A DNA stretch of 64,000 nucleotides from Flavobacterium buctense (GTDB lineage Bacteria; Bacteroidota; Bacteroidia; Flavobacteriales; Flavobacteriaceae), in assembly GCF_014486695.1 (NCBI RefSeq), contig NZ_JACTAB010000001.1:372001-436000 (forward strand). The letters run 5' to 3'. Positions 9,841 through 18,829 of this stretch are shown here, piece after piece. Numbering within the stretch: position 1 is the stretch's first letter; every line of letters begins with the position of its first letter. The translations under genes and the position numbers were made by a program. The notes beneath the pieces are model-generated. The model saw only the letters and a program-made list of their open reading frames with translations. It was not told the DNA's origin and made no database searches.

Positions 9841-11208
9841 ATGGTTGCACAGCAAACAGGAAGATATTCAAAATATATTAGACCGATAAGTATTTTATTC
9901 GATCTGATGGTGGTAACATCATTAAGTTTGTATTTCTTTAGAGAATTGAAACTTAATATATATTACTATTTCTTGTACCAAACGTTTACTTGGTTTCTGA
10001 TTGCTGTTATAGTAAAATATTACGAGGTTTTTAGGTTTACAACTCCGGTAGAGATTATCTCCAAATTGGTCAAACAATTCAGTCTGTTCTTGCTCGTAGT
10101 TATTGCTTTCTTTCCTTTTGCCAAAACGGCTATTTTCAGTGGGAAAGCTATTGCCATCTTTATCACTTTAAGTTTTGTTATTATACTAACATTTAAATAT
10201 TTTCTGTTTTTTTACTTAAAGAAGTACAGAATTGTAACGGGAAGTAACTTTAGAAATGCTGTTATTATTGGCTATACACCGGAAGCAATTCGACTTAAAG
10301 AAGTATTTGAAAACAGAAAAGATTACGGTTACCGATTTTATGGTTTTTTTTCGGATAAGAAACAAAATCCGGAAATTTTAGGAAAAATCGATGAGCTGAA
10401 AATGTATACTATTGAAAATAAAATCGATGAAATTTATTGTTCCTTAAATGAAATTTCAAACGAAAAACTAAAAGAGTTAGTCGAATTTGCCGACGATAAC
10501 AAAAAGGCCATCAAATTCATTCCCGACACCAAAGAAATATTTTCCAAAAATTTAAAAGTCGATTATTACGAATTATTCCCCGTACTTTCATTACAAAAAA
10601 CACAACTGCACAATCCTTTAATCAAAGGTTTTAAGCGTGCATTTGACGTGGTATTTTCTTTGTGTGTGATTGTTTTTATCCTATCGTGGCTGATTCCAGT
10701 TTTGGCCATTTTAATCAAACTAGAATCAAAAGGCCCAGTGTTTTTTAAACAAGGAAGACCGGGATTGGATGAAGAAGAATTCTTCTGTTATAAATTTCGT
10801 TCCATGCAAGTCAATGGATTTACCGAAAAAGAAGCCTCTAAAAATGATCCAAGAGTTACCAGAATGGGTAAACTGATGAGAAAAACCAGTATGGACGAAT
10901 TACCACAGTTTTTCAATGTATTATTAGGCGATATGTCAGTAGTTGGTCCAAGACCGCACTTATGGTCTCAGAACAAAGCCTACGCGAGTAAAATTAAAAA
11001 GTACATGGTTCGCCATTATGTAAAACCCGGAATTACCGGATTGGCACAAGTCAAAGGATTCAGAGGTGAAATTGAAACCGAAGAAGACATGGTGAACCGA
11101 ATCAAATTGGATGTTTTTTACATTGAAAATTGGTCGATTATCATGGATTTAAAAATCATTTTCCAAACCGTAATAAACATCTTCAAAGGAGAAGAAAAGG
11201 CTTATTAG
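9841..11208 (+). CDS. WcaJ-like undecaprenyl-phosphate sugar-1-phosphate transferase
   Basis: The 455-residue protein has an N-terminal block of four hydrophobic helices, a CoA-binding-like (Rossmann) middle domain around residues 135-240, and a C-terminal bacterial sugar transferase domain from about 262. The latter shows KFRSM, DELPQFFNVLLGDMSVVGPRP and PGITGLAQV, all signatures of polyisoprenyl-phosphate hexose-1-phosphate transferases (WcaJ, WbaP). It starts the repeat unit by putting a sugar phosphate, probably glucose-1-P in WcaJ-like members, on undecaprenyl phosphate. It ends the forward unit; its stop codon overlaps the opposing gene. Confidence 0.92.
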   Translation: MVAQQTGRYSKYIRPISILFDLMVVTSLSLYFFRELKLNIYYYFLYQTFTWFLIAVIVKYYEVFRFTTPVEIISKLVKQFSLFLLVVIAFFPFAKTAIFSGKAIAIFITLSFVIILTFKYFLFFYLKKYRIVTGSNFRNAVIIGYTPEAIRLKEVFENRKDYGYRFYGFFSDKKQNPEILGKIDELKMYTIENKIDEIYCSLNEISNEKLKELVEFADDNKKAIKFIPDTKEIFSKNLKVDYYELFPVLSLQKTQLHNPLIKGFKRAFDVVFSLCVIVFILSWLIPVLAILIKLESKGPVFFKQGRPGLDEEEFFCYKFRSMQVNGFTEKEASKNDPRVTRMGKLMRKTSMDELPQFFNVLLGDMSVVGPRPHLWSQNKAYASKIKKYMVRHYVKPGITGLAQVKGFRGEIETEEDMVNRIKLDVFYIENWSIIMDLKIIFQTVINIFKGEEKAY

Positions 11209-12389
11209 AAAACCTTTTTCGAAATCAAATCCTTGATTTGGTTGTCCAAATGAAAAGCGGTTTGGGCAGTATTAAAAATACGATTCTTCATTACATCCAA
11301 ATCTCTTTTACCCAACTTAGAGATGGCAATCAGTTTTTGGTTTAAATCCTGAAAATCTTCCACTTTAGCAACCCAACCTAAATCATGTTCTTGTACAATG
11401 GTTTCTCCTTCGCCACCGCCAAAATAAAGGATGGGAAATCCTAACGAACCATATTCAAAAATTTTAGAAGGAACCGAACCGTAAATTCTGGTTTTTAAAG
11501 GTACAATGGCTATGTCAAAAGTTTTTAAAGTTTCATGCAACGCATTTCGTTCCATCATGCCGTGGAAGAATATTTTTGGTTCTTTTTGGTTTGAAATAAG
11601 CGATTCAATTTGATTTTTTTCAGCACCATCACCATACAGATGCAATTCGATGTTTAACTCTTTTAGTTCGATTTTTTCACACAGTTCCAATACGCCTTGA
11701 GCAACACCTAACAAGCCGGCATAAAATATTTTTAAGGGTTGATTTTCTGTGGTTTTCAAATCTATTTCATTTACTTGATGGTCGGGATAATTTCGATATA
11801 AAAAACACTCTTTTTCAGGGTAAATGGTTTTTATGTGGGTTATAATTTCATTCGATTGGCCCAAAATCAACGTAGCTTTTTTATAAATATAACGCTCAAA
11901 GTATAACGATATTTTATGGGAAAAAGAACCACTTTTCAATGCTTCGAGTTCAATGGCAGCCAAGGGCCACAAATCGGATACATTGAGAATTATTTTTTTA
12001 TTTTTAAGCGAAAGCACTAAAACCGAAATAAAGGAAAGCAATAAAGGAGGCGATTGAACCACCACTTTTTTCGGCGTTTTTTTTAACAGTAAATAAAAGA
12101 ACAAACTCATCGAAAAAGACAATATGGAAACGATTCTAACCAAAATATTTTTACTCACACTCGGAAAAATCCATAGCCTTTTTACGGTGATATTCTCCCG
12201 GTTTTCGGATACTGAGAATTTTCCTTTGTATTCCGGAAACAATTCGCCTTTCGGATAATTTCCCAACGGACAAACCACGGAAACGGTATAATTATTTTGA
12301 TGTAATTTCAAGGCTAACTGCTCAATTCTGTTGGCAGCAGCGCCTTTTTCGGGCGGATAATAATTGGATATGATTAGAATTTCTTCCAT
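11205..12389 (-). CDS. Glycosyltransferase family 4 (WbuB-like)
   Basis: The start is placed at 12389, where the ATG shares one base with the stop of wecB; the frame continues upstream but only inside wecB. The product is 394 residues and begins EEILIISNYYPPEKGAAANR, the typical N-terminus of WbuB-like transferases that add N-acetyl-fucosamine or related sugars. The C-terminal domain has FYAGLLGVAQG and a SVPSKIFEYGSLGFPIL motif with the donor-binding Glu. It is the last gene of the reverse unit; sugar specificity is unknown. Its stop overlaps the convergent WcaJ-like gene by 4 bp. Confidence 0.85.
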   Translation of the reverse strand: MEEILIISNYYPPEKGAAANRIEQLALKLHQNNYTVSVVCPLGNYPKGELFPEYKGKFSVSENRENITVKRLWIFPSVSKNILVRIVSILSFSMSLFFYLLLKKTPKKVVVQSPPLLLSFISVLVLSLKNKKIILNVSDLWPLAAIELEALKSGSFSHKISLYFERYIYKKATLILGQSNEIITHIKTIYPEKECFLYRNYPDHQVNEIDLKTTENQPLKIFYAGLLGVAQGVLELCEKIELKELNIELHLYGDGAEKNQIESLISNQKEPKIFFHGMMERNALHETLKTFDIAIVPLKTRIYGSVPSKIFEYGSLGFPILYFGGGEGETIVQEHDLGWVAKVEDFQDLNQKLIAISKLGKRDLDVMKNRIFNTAQTAFHLDNQIKDLISKKVF

Positions 12390-13474
12390 TATTTTTTTAA
12401 AAGTATCTCGATAATTCGCTCTGAGGCGCATCCGTCCCATAGCTCCGGAATTCCAGCTTTTCTTGGTCCGTTAAGGAGAAATTCCGCATATACTTTTTCC
12501 AGATTTTCAATTGAAGTTCCCACCAAAGTATTGGTGCCGATAGTTTGCGTTTCCGGTCTTTCGGTATTGTTGCGCATGGTAAAACAAGGAATGTTTAAAA
12601 CGGTAGTTTCTTCAGAAATTCCGCCTGAATCCGTTATCACCGCAAAACTGTTTTTAATTAGAAACATGAAATTCAAATAGCCTTGGGGTTCTACCAAAAT
12701 TGTATTTTTCAGGTCCAATTTGTTTTCGCCCAAAATAGCTTTTGTACGCGGGTGAATGGGGAAAACTATTTTCTGGTCACCAACCATTTTATCAATACCT
12801 TGCAGTAAGGCAATCAACGATTTTTCTTCATCAACATTCGCGGGACGATGTAAAGTTAGGATGATATAATTGCCTTTAGCTAAACCAAAATTATCCCAAA
12901 ATGTAGGAGCTAAAATTCTATTCAAATTTTGATATAAAGTGTCAATCATCACATTGCCGACAAAGTGAATATTGGAAACTTCGGCGCCATATTCAATTAA
13001 ATTATCCGTTGCGGTTGTTGAAGTGGTGAAGAAATAATCGGTAATACTGTCCGTAACTATTCGGTTGATTTCCTCCGGCATGGTCATGTCTCCCGAGCGA
13101 ATTCCGGCTTCAACATGTGCCACTTTTACGTTGCTTTTTTTGGCCACGATAGCACATGCCATGGTCGAATTGACATCGCCTACAACCAAAACCAAATCAC
13201 ACGGATTTTGGATTAATTCTTTTTCAAAGGCAATCATAATGGCCGCAGTTTGTTCGGCTTGTGAACCGCTTTTCACCTCCAAATTGGCATCCGGTTGCGG
13301 AATATTCAGTTCTTCAAAAAAGGTATCGCTGAGGTTTTTGTCATAGTGTTGACCGGTATGAACCAACCGATAGGAAATTTTTGATCCTTCGGTTTGCTTT
13401 TTCTCAATCGCTTTAATGAGGGGAGCGATTTTGATAAAATTGGGCCTGGCGCCTGCGATTATGGTGATTTTCAT
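12389..13474 (-). CDS. wecB: UDP-N-acetylglucosamine 2-epimerase, non-hydrolysing
   Basis: The 361-residue protein begins KITIIAGARPNFIKIAPLI and contains HTGQHYD, VVGDVNSTMA, HVEAGIRSGDM, TLHRPANVDEEKS and ITDSGGISEE, the family's successive signature blocks. It interconverts UDP-GlcNAc and UDP-ManNAc in the cytoplasm, supplying N-acetylmannosamine or its oxidised derivative for surface polysaccharide. No UDP-ManNAc dehydrogenase is visible in the window. It overlaps the CapK-like gene by 4 bp upstream and the GT4 gene by 1 bp downstream, so all three are likely cotranslated. Confidence 0.93.
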   Translation of the reverse strand: MKITIIAGARPNFIKIAPLIKAIEKKQTEGSKISYRLVHTGQHYDKNLSDTFFEELNIPQPDANLEVKSGSQAEQTAAIMIAFEKELIQNPCDLVLVVGDVNSTMACAIVAKKSNVKVAHVEAGIRSGDMTMPEEINRIVTDSITDYFFTTSTTATDNLIEYGAEVSNIHFVGNVMIDTLYQNLNRILAPTFWDNFGLAKGNYIILTLHRPANVDEEKSLIALLQGIDKMVGDQKIVFPIHPRTKAILGENKLDLKNTILVEPQGYLNFMFLIKNSFAVITDSGGISEETTVLNIPCFTMRNNTERPETQTIGTNTLVGTSIENLEKVYAEFLLNGPRKAGIPELWDGCASERIIEILLKK

Positions 13475-14790
13475 AAATTATTTACTATCGAAACAAACTG
13501 CTTTAATTTGCCGCTTTTGCTTCTTTCTAATTTTTCTTTTCGAGTGAATCTGAAAGTCAAACCACTTTCCAAATAGGTTGATATGGCTTTTTCTATTTTT
13601 TTTATTTGCGCCGATGTTAATTCGATTCGACTTACGTATTCAATATCAAAAGTATCGATTTTCGTTTGTTTAATGACAAATTCTTTTACATTTCCATCGT
13701 CTTCGATAATGCTTTTGGTTACGTAATAAAAAGTCAATCCCGGAGATTTTTTACCGCTTGGCAAAAGAGCTACGTCATTGGTTCTTCCGATTAACTTTTT
13801 CAGGATTGGTTTTCTGAAAGTACTTTTCTCGTCCAAAACACCAACATCGCCAATATCATATCGAATGAAAGGATGTGCTTTGTTGTATAGAGACGTAATT
13901 ACAATACGGCCTTCTTTTCCATTCGGCAAAACAGTATCATTTTCGTCTACAATTTCTACCAATAAAGTTTCAGAATTCACCTGCCATTCGCCTTGAGGGT
14001 TTTGGAAAGCAATCAAGTCCAACTCAGAAGCGCCGTATTCATTCACAACAGAAACGCCAAATTGTTTTTCAAGTAAAAGCTTATCGTCATCAAATAACAT
14101 TTCCGAAGTAACGATACAGCATTTTAAAGTGGGACAAACGGTTTTTAAAACGATGTTTTTTTGTTCCAAGAATTTGGCAAATAACACGATGGAACTCGTA
14201 TAACCGTTTATATAATCGAAGCGCTTTTGTTTGAATTTTGAAAGAACGGTTTCCAAAACCTTATCCGATAAATCAAAAATAGGAAAACGATAACGATGGC
14301 CTAAAAAGTCTTTGAAACGCTCTTTTTTGTAGCCCAAAAAATCTAATGGAATGCCATAAAAACGGGCTTGTAAAGACGAATTGAAATCTATTCCAAACCA
14401 GCCAAAACGATTAAAAATATTGACCCAAGTCAAAGCGTGAGAGAATTTGTCTTTAGCAAAAACAAAAGGATCACCACTTGAACCGGAAGTTTTATTGACA
14501 TAAACATTTTTGAGATTATAGCCATTGGAAAGTCTTTCTGCTAATGGTTTTTGAAAATCTCTTTTGGTCATTATCGGAAGTTTATGCCAGGCATCGGGGA
14601 TGGTTTCTCCAACCAATTTTTTATAAGAAGCATTGTTTTTAAAGTGAAAAGCAACAATTTCATTTTTTCTTTTAATCACATAATCTTCGTATTCGGCTTG
14701 CGATAGGGATTGAATTTTTTCAAATTCCCGACGGGCATCCTTCATGGGATAGCCGTTGAGTTGAAGCGATAAGTCGAATATATGGAACAT
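13471..14790 (-). CDS. CapK/PaaK-like adenylate-forming enzyme
   Basis: The product of 439 residues belongs to the phenylacetate-CoA ligase/CapK group. It has the phosphate loop NKTSGSSGDP near residue 103 and NEYGASELDL as the A5-like motif, followed by the VITSLYNKAHPFIRYDIGDVG stretch (quoted in part by its ends here: VITSLY and RYDIGD). In capsule loci such proteins are thought to activate an acyl or amino-acid group that decorates the polysaccharide; the substrate is unknown. The frame opens at 14814, but that start falls inside the upstream terminator, so the ATG at 14790 (MFHIFD) is preferred. Confidence 0.8.
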   Translation of the reverse strand: MFHIFDLSLQLNGYPMKDARREFEKIQSLSQAEYEDYVIKRKNEIVAFHFKNNASYKKLVGETIPDAWHKLPIMTKRDFQKPLAERLSNGYNLKNVYVNKTSGSSGDPFVFAKDKFSHALTWVNIFNRFGWFGIDFNSSLQARFYGIPLDFLGYKKERFKDFLGHRYRFPIFDLSDKVLETVLSKFKQKRFDYINGYTSSIVLFAKFLEQKNIVLKTVCPTLKCCIVTSEMLFDDDKLLLEKQFGVSVVNEYGASELDLIAFQNPQGEWQVNSETLLVEIVDENDTVLPNGKEGRIVITSLYNKAHPFIRYDIGDVGVLDEKSTFRKPILKKLIGRTNDVALLPSGKKSPGLTFYYVTKSIIEDDGNVKEFVIKQTKIDTFDIEYVSRIELTSAQIKKIEKAISTYLESGLTFRFTRKEKLERSKSGKLKQFVSIVNNL

Positions 14791-14796
14791 AAAAGC

Positions 14797-14826
14797 AAAA
14801 AAAAGGGCTAACAAATGTCAGCCCTT
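14797..14826 (-). terminator. Rho-independent terminator of the T9SS cargo gene
   Basis: AAGGGCT (14803-14809) pairs with AGCCCTT (14820-14826), and on the minus strand a run of eight T follows. It lies just past the stop of the gene at 14848-16173 and isolates it from the CapK-like gene. Confidence 0.85.
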
Positions 14827-14847
14827 AAAAATACTATTTTATTAGTA

Positions 14848-16173
14848 TTAATTTTTTATAATTTTAATAGTTTCTGATTTGTTACCTGAATTAATTTCAA
14901 AGAAATAAACTCCAGAAGCATAACTAGAAATGTCTATAGTGTTCTCAACACCGTTGAATTCTCTTGTTACCATTACTTTACCCGATAAATCGGTAACTTT
15001 TAAAGTGTATGAATCTAACCCTTCAGTTTGTAAATTTACTAATGAAGTAGCCGGATTTGGATATACTTTGAATTTGGTTGTATTGAAATTATCATTAGAC
15101 AAAGTTCCGGTGAATTTGAAAATACCACCTGTAAATGGATCTTCATTAAATCCTGCACACCAACCTGTTGAGCCATCAAAAAATGAAACAATACCTCTTT
15201 GAGCTCCTGAATCGATTGTCGTCCAAGTTGTACCATTGTTAGTACTATAGGCAGAACCTGAAGGATTTCCTGCAGATGTAGCTACTAATGTTGTAGTTCC
15301 CGGAACATAAGATAAGACTCTGTAAGCACCAGTAAAAGGAGTTCCTGCAGACCAAGTAGCACCACCGTCAGTGGTGGTATAGAAAGTATAAGTAGTTCCT
15401 GCCGTTTTTAATAAACAGCCATTAGTAAGCGAACTCATTGTCAATCTAGCACTTTGAGCAGTTCCTGCAAAATCAGTTACAGGAGCTTGTGAAGCGGTCC
15501 AAGTAAGTCCCATGTCTGAAGATTTTAAAATTCTTCCTTTGTTGGTAACCAACCAAATAGTATTGCCAATAGTTACGTTTCCGCCATTGTAACCATACTC
15601 AATTGTTGCTCCTGAACCCAAAGGATTTGGGATATTTGCACCCGGTACGGGATCCCATGTTTCTCCACCATCAGCAGTGGTGTAAATCTCGAATTCGCCC
15701 GCAACAGCATCTCCAAAAGAAACCCCATTGTTAGCATCAAAAAAATGAACCCCATTTATAAATGAAGTCGCGGCATTAAAAGTACCAATGTTTTGTTGTT
15801 GCCAAGTTGCACCACCATTAGTAGTTTTATAAATAACACCGTTGTTTCCAATGGTTGGAGTCAATGCACTTACCCAAGCTGTAGTAGCACTAATTGGTGC
15901 AATATTGTTAATGGTCAAAGTTGGGTCGCCAACATTGATAGTTCCAGGCGTCCAAGTTATTCCTCCATCAGTAGTTTTAGTAAACTCTTGAATTACATTT
16001 GAAGCGCTTACGCCATCATAAGCCAATGCCCATACAGTAGTTGGATTCACTATATGAATTTCTGAAAGTCCTCTGCTGATGTTATCAAAACCAGTTGCTT
16101 GACTTGTCCAAGATTGTGCGTTTAAGGTTAAACCTACAAAAACCAAGGAAAAAGAAAGTAGAAATTTTTTCAT
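14848..16173 (-). CDS. T9SS-exported beta-propeller (YCF48/BNR-like) protein
   Basis: The 441-residue protein starts with a clear Sec signal peptide (KKFLLSFSLVFVGLTLNAQ, cleavage near residue 20). The middle contains several copies of a TTDGGxTW-like motif (TKTTDGGITW, YKTTNGGATW, YTTADGGETW, YTTTDGGATW) typical of YCF48/BNR beta-propeller blades. The last ~75 residues, from FKVYPNPATS to SETIKIIKN, form a type A T9SS sorting domain. It should be exported across the outer membrane by T9SS and attached to the surface or released. The ligand is unknown; such propellers often bind proteins or glycans. Confidence 0.92.
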   Translation of the reverse strand: MKKFLLSFSLVFVGLTLNAQSWTSQATGFDNISRGLSEIHIVNPTTVWALAYDGVSASNVIQEFTKTTDGGITWTPGTINVGDPTLTINNIAPISATTAWVSALTPTIGNNGVIYKTTNGGATWQQQNIGTFNAATSFINGVHFFDANNGVSFGDAVAGEFEIYTTADGGETWDPVPGANIPNPLGSGATIEYGYNGGNVTIGNTIWLVTNKGRILKSSDMGLTWTASQAPVTDFAGTAQSARLTMSSLTNGCLLKTAGTTYTFYTTTDGGATWSAGTPFTGAYRVLSYVPGTTTLVATSAGNPSGSAYSTNNGTTWTTIDSGAQRGIVSFFDGSTGWCAGFNEDPFTGGIFKFTGTLSNDNFNTTKFKVYPNPATSLVNLQTEGLDSYTLKVTDLSGKVMVTREFNGVENTIDISSYASGVYFFEINSGNKSETIKIIKN

Positions 16174-16237
16174 AATAAAATTGTTTTTTATTTTGTACTA
16201 AATTAGATAAAAATAGGCTACAAAAAAAGAATACTTG

Positions 16238-16245
16238 TATTTTTG
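16238..16245 (+). promoter_or_regulatory. purD -7 promoter box
   Basis: TATTTTTG lies 32 nt before the purD ATG at 16278, in the divergent gap between purD and the T9SS cargo gene. No clear -33 element is visible. Confidence 0.5.
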
Positions 16246-16277
16246 TATACTTTTAACACAACACACAACAACATCAA

Positions 16278-17552
16278 ATGACAATTTTACTACTTGGCTC
16301 CGGAGGAAGAGAGCATGCCCTTGCCTATAAAATGCTAAAAAGCCCAACTTGCAATCAACTTTTTGTAGCTCCCGGAAATGCCGGAACTTCATTTATAGCA
16401 ACTAATGTTTCTATCAGTCCAATTGATTTTGACAGCATAAAAGATTTTGTGTTAAAAGAAAACATTGACATGGTGGTTGTTGGGCCGGAAGACCCTTTGG
16501 TACACGGAATTTATGATTTTTTTAAAAATGATAAGGCGATTAACCATATTCCGGTAATTGGACCATCCAAAGTGGGTGCACAATTAGAAGGAAGTAAAGA
16601 GTTTGCCAAAGAATTTTTAATCAAACACAAAATTCCTACTGCTGCCTACGACAGTTTTACATCAGAATCGGTTGAAAGAGGATGTAATTTTTTAGAGACA
16701 CTCCAACCGCCTTATGTTTTAAAAGCAGATGGATTGGCTGCCGGAAAAGGGGTTTTAATTCTTAACGATTTAGCTGAAGCCAAAACCGAATTGCGCAATA
16801 TGTTGGTTCATGCCAAATTTGGTACCGCCAGTTCAAAAGTAGTTATCGAAGAATTTTTGGATGGAATTGAGTTAAGCTGCTTTGTTTTGACAGACGGTAA
16901 AAATTATAAAATGTTACCCACCGCCAAAGATTACAAAAGAATAGGAGAAGGCGACACCGGATTGAATACCGGAGGTATGGGAGCTGTTTCCCCCGTGCCT
17001 TTTGCAGATGAAGTTTTATTAGAAAAAATAGAGACCAGGATTGTTAAACCAACAGTAGATGGTTTACAAAAAGACGGAATTGAATACAAAGGATTTATTT
17101 TCATCGGACTTATTATTGTGAAAGGGGAACCTATGGTTATCGAGTATAACGTGAGAATGGGCGATCCGGAAACCGAAGTTGTGATGCCAAGAATCCAGTC
17201 AGATTTGGTAGAATTATTTCAGGCAGTTGCCAATCAAAAACTGGATGAAGTGACTTTAGAAATTGACCCAAGAAGCGCGACCACTATCATGGTGGTATCC
17301 GGCGGATATCCCGAAGACTACAACAAAGGTTTTGAAATCACCGGAATGGAATACGTAGATGATTCTATCGTTTTTCATGCCGGAACTAAATTAGAAAATG
17401 GTAAAGTAGTAACCAACGGTGGAAGAGTACTGGCAGTTACTTCTTTTGGAAATAACTTTCAAGAAGCCATAAAAAAATCTTACCAAAATATAGACAAGCT
17501 ACATTTTGATAAGATGTATTTTAGAAAAGATATCGGATTCGATCTAGCTTAA
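16278..17552 (+). CDS. purD: Phosphoribosylamine-glycine ligase (GAR synthetase)
   Basis: The 424-residue ATP-grasp enzyme begins with TILLLGSGGREHALAYK, the family N-terminus. It also contains PSKVGAQLEGSKEFAKEF, LKADGLAAGKGV and GLNTGGMGAVSPVPF, all purD signatures. It joins phosphoribosylamine and glycine with ATP in the second step of purine synthesis in the cytoplasm. It stands apart from other pur genes here and converges with a small membrane-protein gene, overlapping it by 9 bp at the 3' ends. Confidence 0.97.
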   Translation: MTILLLGSGGREHALAYKMLKSPTCNQLFVAPGNAGTSFIATNVSISPIDFDSIKDFVLKENIDMVVVGPEDPLVHGIYDFFKNDKAINHIPVIGPSKVGAQLEGSKEFAKEFLIKHKIPTAAYDSFTSESVERGCNFLETLQPPYVLKADGLAAGKGVLILNDLAEAKTELRNMLVHAKFGTASSKVVIEEFLDGIELSCFVLTDGKNYKMLPTAKDYKRIGEGDTGLNTGGMGAVSPVPFADEVLLEKIETRIVKPTVDGLQKDGIEYKGFIFIGLIIVKGEPMVIEYNVRMGDPETEVVMPRIQSDLVELFQAVANQKLDEVTLEIDPRSATTIMVVSGGYPEDYNKGFEITGMEYVDDSIVFHAGTKLENGKVVTNGGRVLAVTSFGNNFQEAIKKSYQNIDKLHFDKMYFRKDIGFDLA

Positions 17553-17774
17553 GAAAGAATGAGCCGTTGTATCTTGGTTTTCTTCGTTGTTGTCTTGGTG
17601 CTTTTTCAATTCTTTACACCAGTAAACGATATAGTAGCTACAAACAATAATTAACGTCCAACTAACAATGTTAGCTAACCACCAATTACTCAATTCTAAG
17701 GAACGCAACCAATCTAATGGTTTGAATAAAAAGTCTACGAATAAAGTTTGAATGCCTTCAAAAAATGCTTTCAT
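17544..17774 (-). CDS. Small conserved membrane protein (DUF6341-like)
   Basis: This 76-residue protein has one predicted membrane helix (about residues 30-50, WLANIVSWTLIIVCSYYIVYW) and a charged C-terminal tail. I recall it as a short family found beside purD and upp in Flavobacteriaceae; the DUF number is from memory and should be checked. No function is known. A promoter box with a -33 TTG lies upstream, so it is probably a monocistronic gene reading against purD. Confidence 0.65.
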   Translation of the reverse strand: MKAFFEGIQTLFVDFLFKPLDWLRSLELSNWWLANIVSWTLIIVCSYYIVYWCKELKKHQDNNEENQDTTAHSFLS

Positions 17775-17798
17775 TTTATAAAATGTTATATTTACACC

Positions 17799-17829
17799 AC
17801 AAATGTATAAAATATCCTCATGATAACAA
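17799..17829 (-). promoter_or_regulatory. Promoter of the small membrane protein gene
   Basis: On the minus strand, TTG (17829-17827), a 20-nt spacer and TACATTTG (17806-17799) match the Bacteroidota -33/-7 layout, 24 nt before the start at 17774. The -33 element lies inside the first codons of the divergent gene. Confidence 0.6.
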
Positions 17830-18749
17830 GCATTTTTAAAAAATCGAGTATTCTTAATTATGGCTTGATTACAATTTTAGTATTGGTCTCCTTTTTTATT
17901 TTCCAAAATAGTGATTTGGGCAACAAAATGGCAGACAATACTTTAACGGCTAATTTGCTATCCATCATACTTATACTAACGTCCTTTTTTTTGGTCAATT
18001 TTATTGTTAAGAAAAACGGACTCACAAAAGCAAGCAGTTACACTATTTTATTTTTTCTATTGTTTTTATTGCTTTTTCCGGTTGTATTTAACCATTCTAA
18101 TTTGTTGTTTGCCAATTTTTTTCTGCTGTTAGCCATGAGAAGATTGATTTCTCTACAAACTCTAAAAGCACCTAAAGAAAAAATATTTGATGCCTCGATG
18201 TGGATTTTCATAGCGAGTTTGTTTCATTTTTGGAGTATTCTTTTTATCCTATTAGTTTACATTTCGATTATTTTTCATGTTTCGAGAGATTATCGCAATT
18301 GGCTATTGCCTTTTGTGGCTTTTGTGACCACAACGGTAGTGTTTCTGTTGGCCGCTTTATATTTTGACAAGACTTGGATTGACCATATTTTAAAACAAAC
18401 CCAAACCCATTTCGAACTCGATTATTTTACTAATAATTACCAAAATGCAGCGCTTTCTTTTTATGTGGTTATAGCTTTGTATTTTCTTTTTTCGATGGTA
18501 TTTTCATTAACCAACAGACCACTAATTTTACAAGCATCTTATAAGAAAATGATTTTCGGATTTTTGATAGGAAGTATAGTTTTCATCCTTTCTCCGGAAA
18601 AAAATAATGCCATGTTGTTGTTTACTTTTTTCCCTTTAGCCGTGATGACAACCAATAATATTGAGTATTCCCAAAACAAAATGTATCAGGAAATCGTATT
18701 GTTATTACTAATCACAGGAAGCTTTTTTGCCTTTTTTGCTCAGTTATAA
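17820..18749 (+). CDS. Polytopic membrane protein (DUF6427-like)
   Basis: The 309-residue protein has about eight hydrophobic helices and almost no soluble loops. It matches in length and place a Flavobacteriaceae membrane family that I recall as DUF6427, next to upp. Short pieces such as DYRNWLLPFVAF resemble membrane proteins of the oligosaccharide/undecaprenyl world, but no catalytic motif stands out. It converges with upp; the gap holds two small palindromes. Function unknown. Confidence 0.6.
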   Translation: MITSIFKKSSILNYGLITILVLVSFFIFQNSDLGNKMADNTLTANLLSIILILTSFFLVNFIVKKNGLTKASSYTILFFLLFLLLFPVVFNHSNLLFANFFLLLAMRRLISLQTLKAPKEKIFDASMWIFIASLFHFWSILFILLVYISIIFHVSRDYRNWLLPFVAFVTTTVVFLLAALYFDKTWIDHILKQTQTHFELDYFTNNYQNAALSFYVVIALYFLFSMVFSLTNRPLILQASYKKMIFGFLIGSIVFILSPEKNNAMLLFTFFPLAVMTTNNIEYSQNKMYQEIVLLLLITGSFFAFFAQL

Positions 18750-18776
18750 TTTACTGCCATTTGATATTAAGAGGAG

Positions 18777-18813
18777 AGCCCAGTGGGCTTCAGGTACACG
18801 AACTTTAGCTCGT
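18777..18813. repeat. Two small palindromes between convergent genes
   Basis: AGCCCAGTGGGCT (18777-18789) and ACGAACTTTAGCTCGT (18798-18813, one mismatch) lie between the 3' ends of the DUF6427-like gene and upp. They could act as a weak bidirectional terminator, or be remnants of a dispersed palindromic repeat; see also 19534-19590. Confidence 0.55.
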
Positions 18814-18829
18814 AAGGAAGCAACTGTCT

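Noticed and set aside
14848..16173. Possible pseudogene because of several overlapping open frames
   Set aside because: The repeat-rich propeller gives long shadows in other frames, but the main frame is intact from signal peptide to sorting domain.
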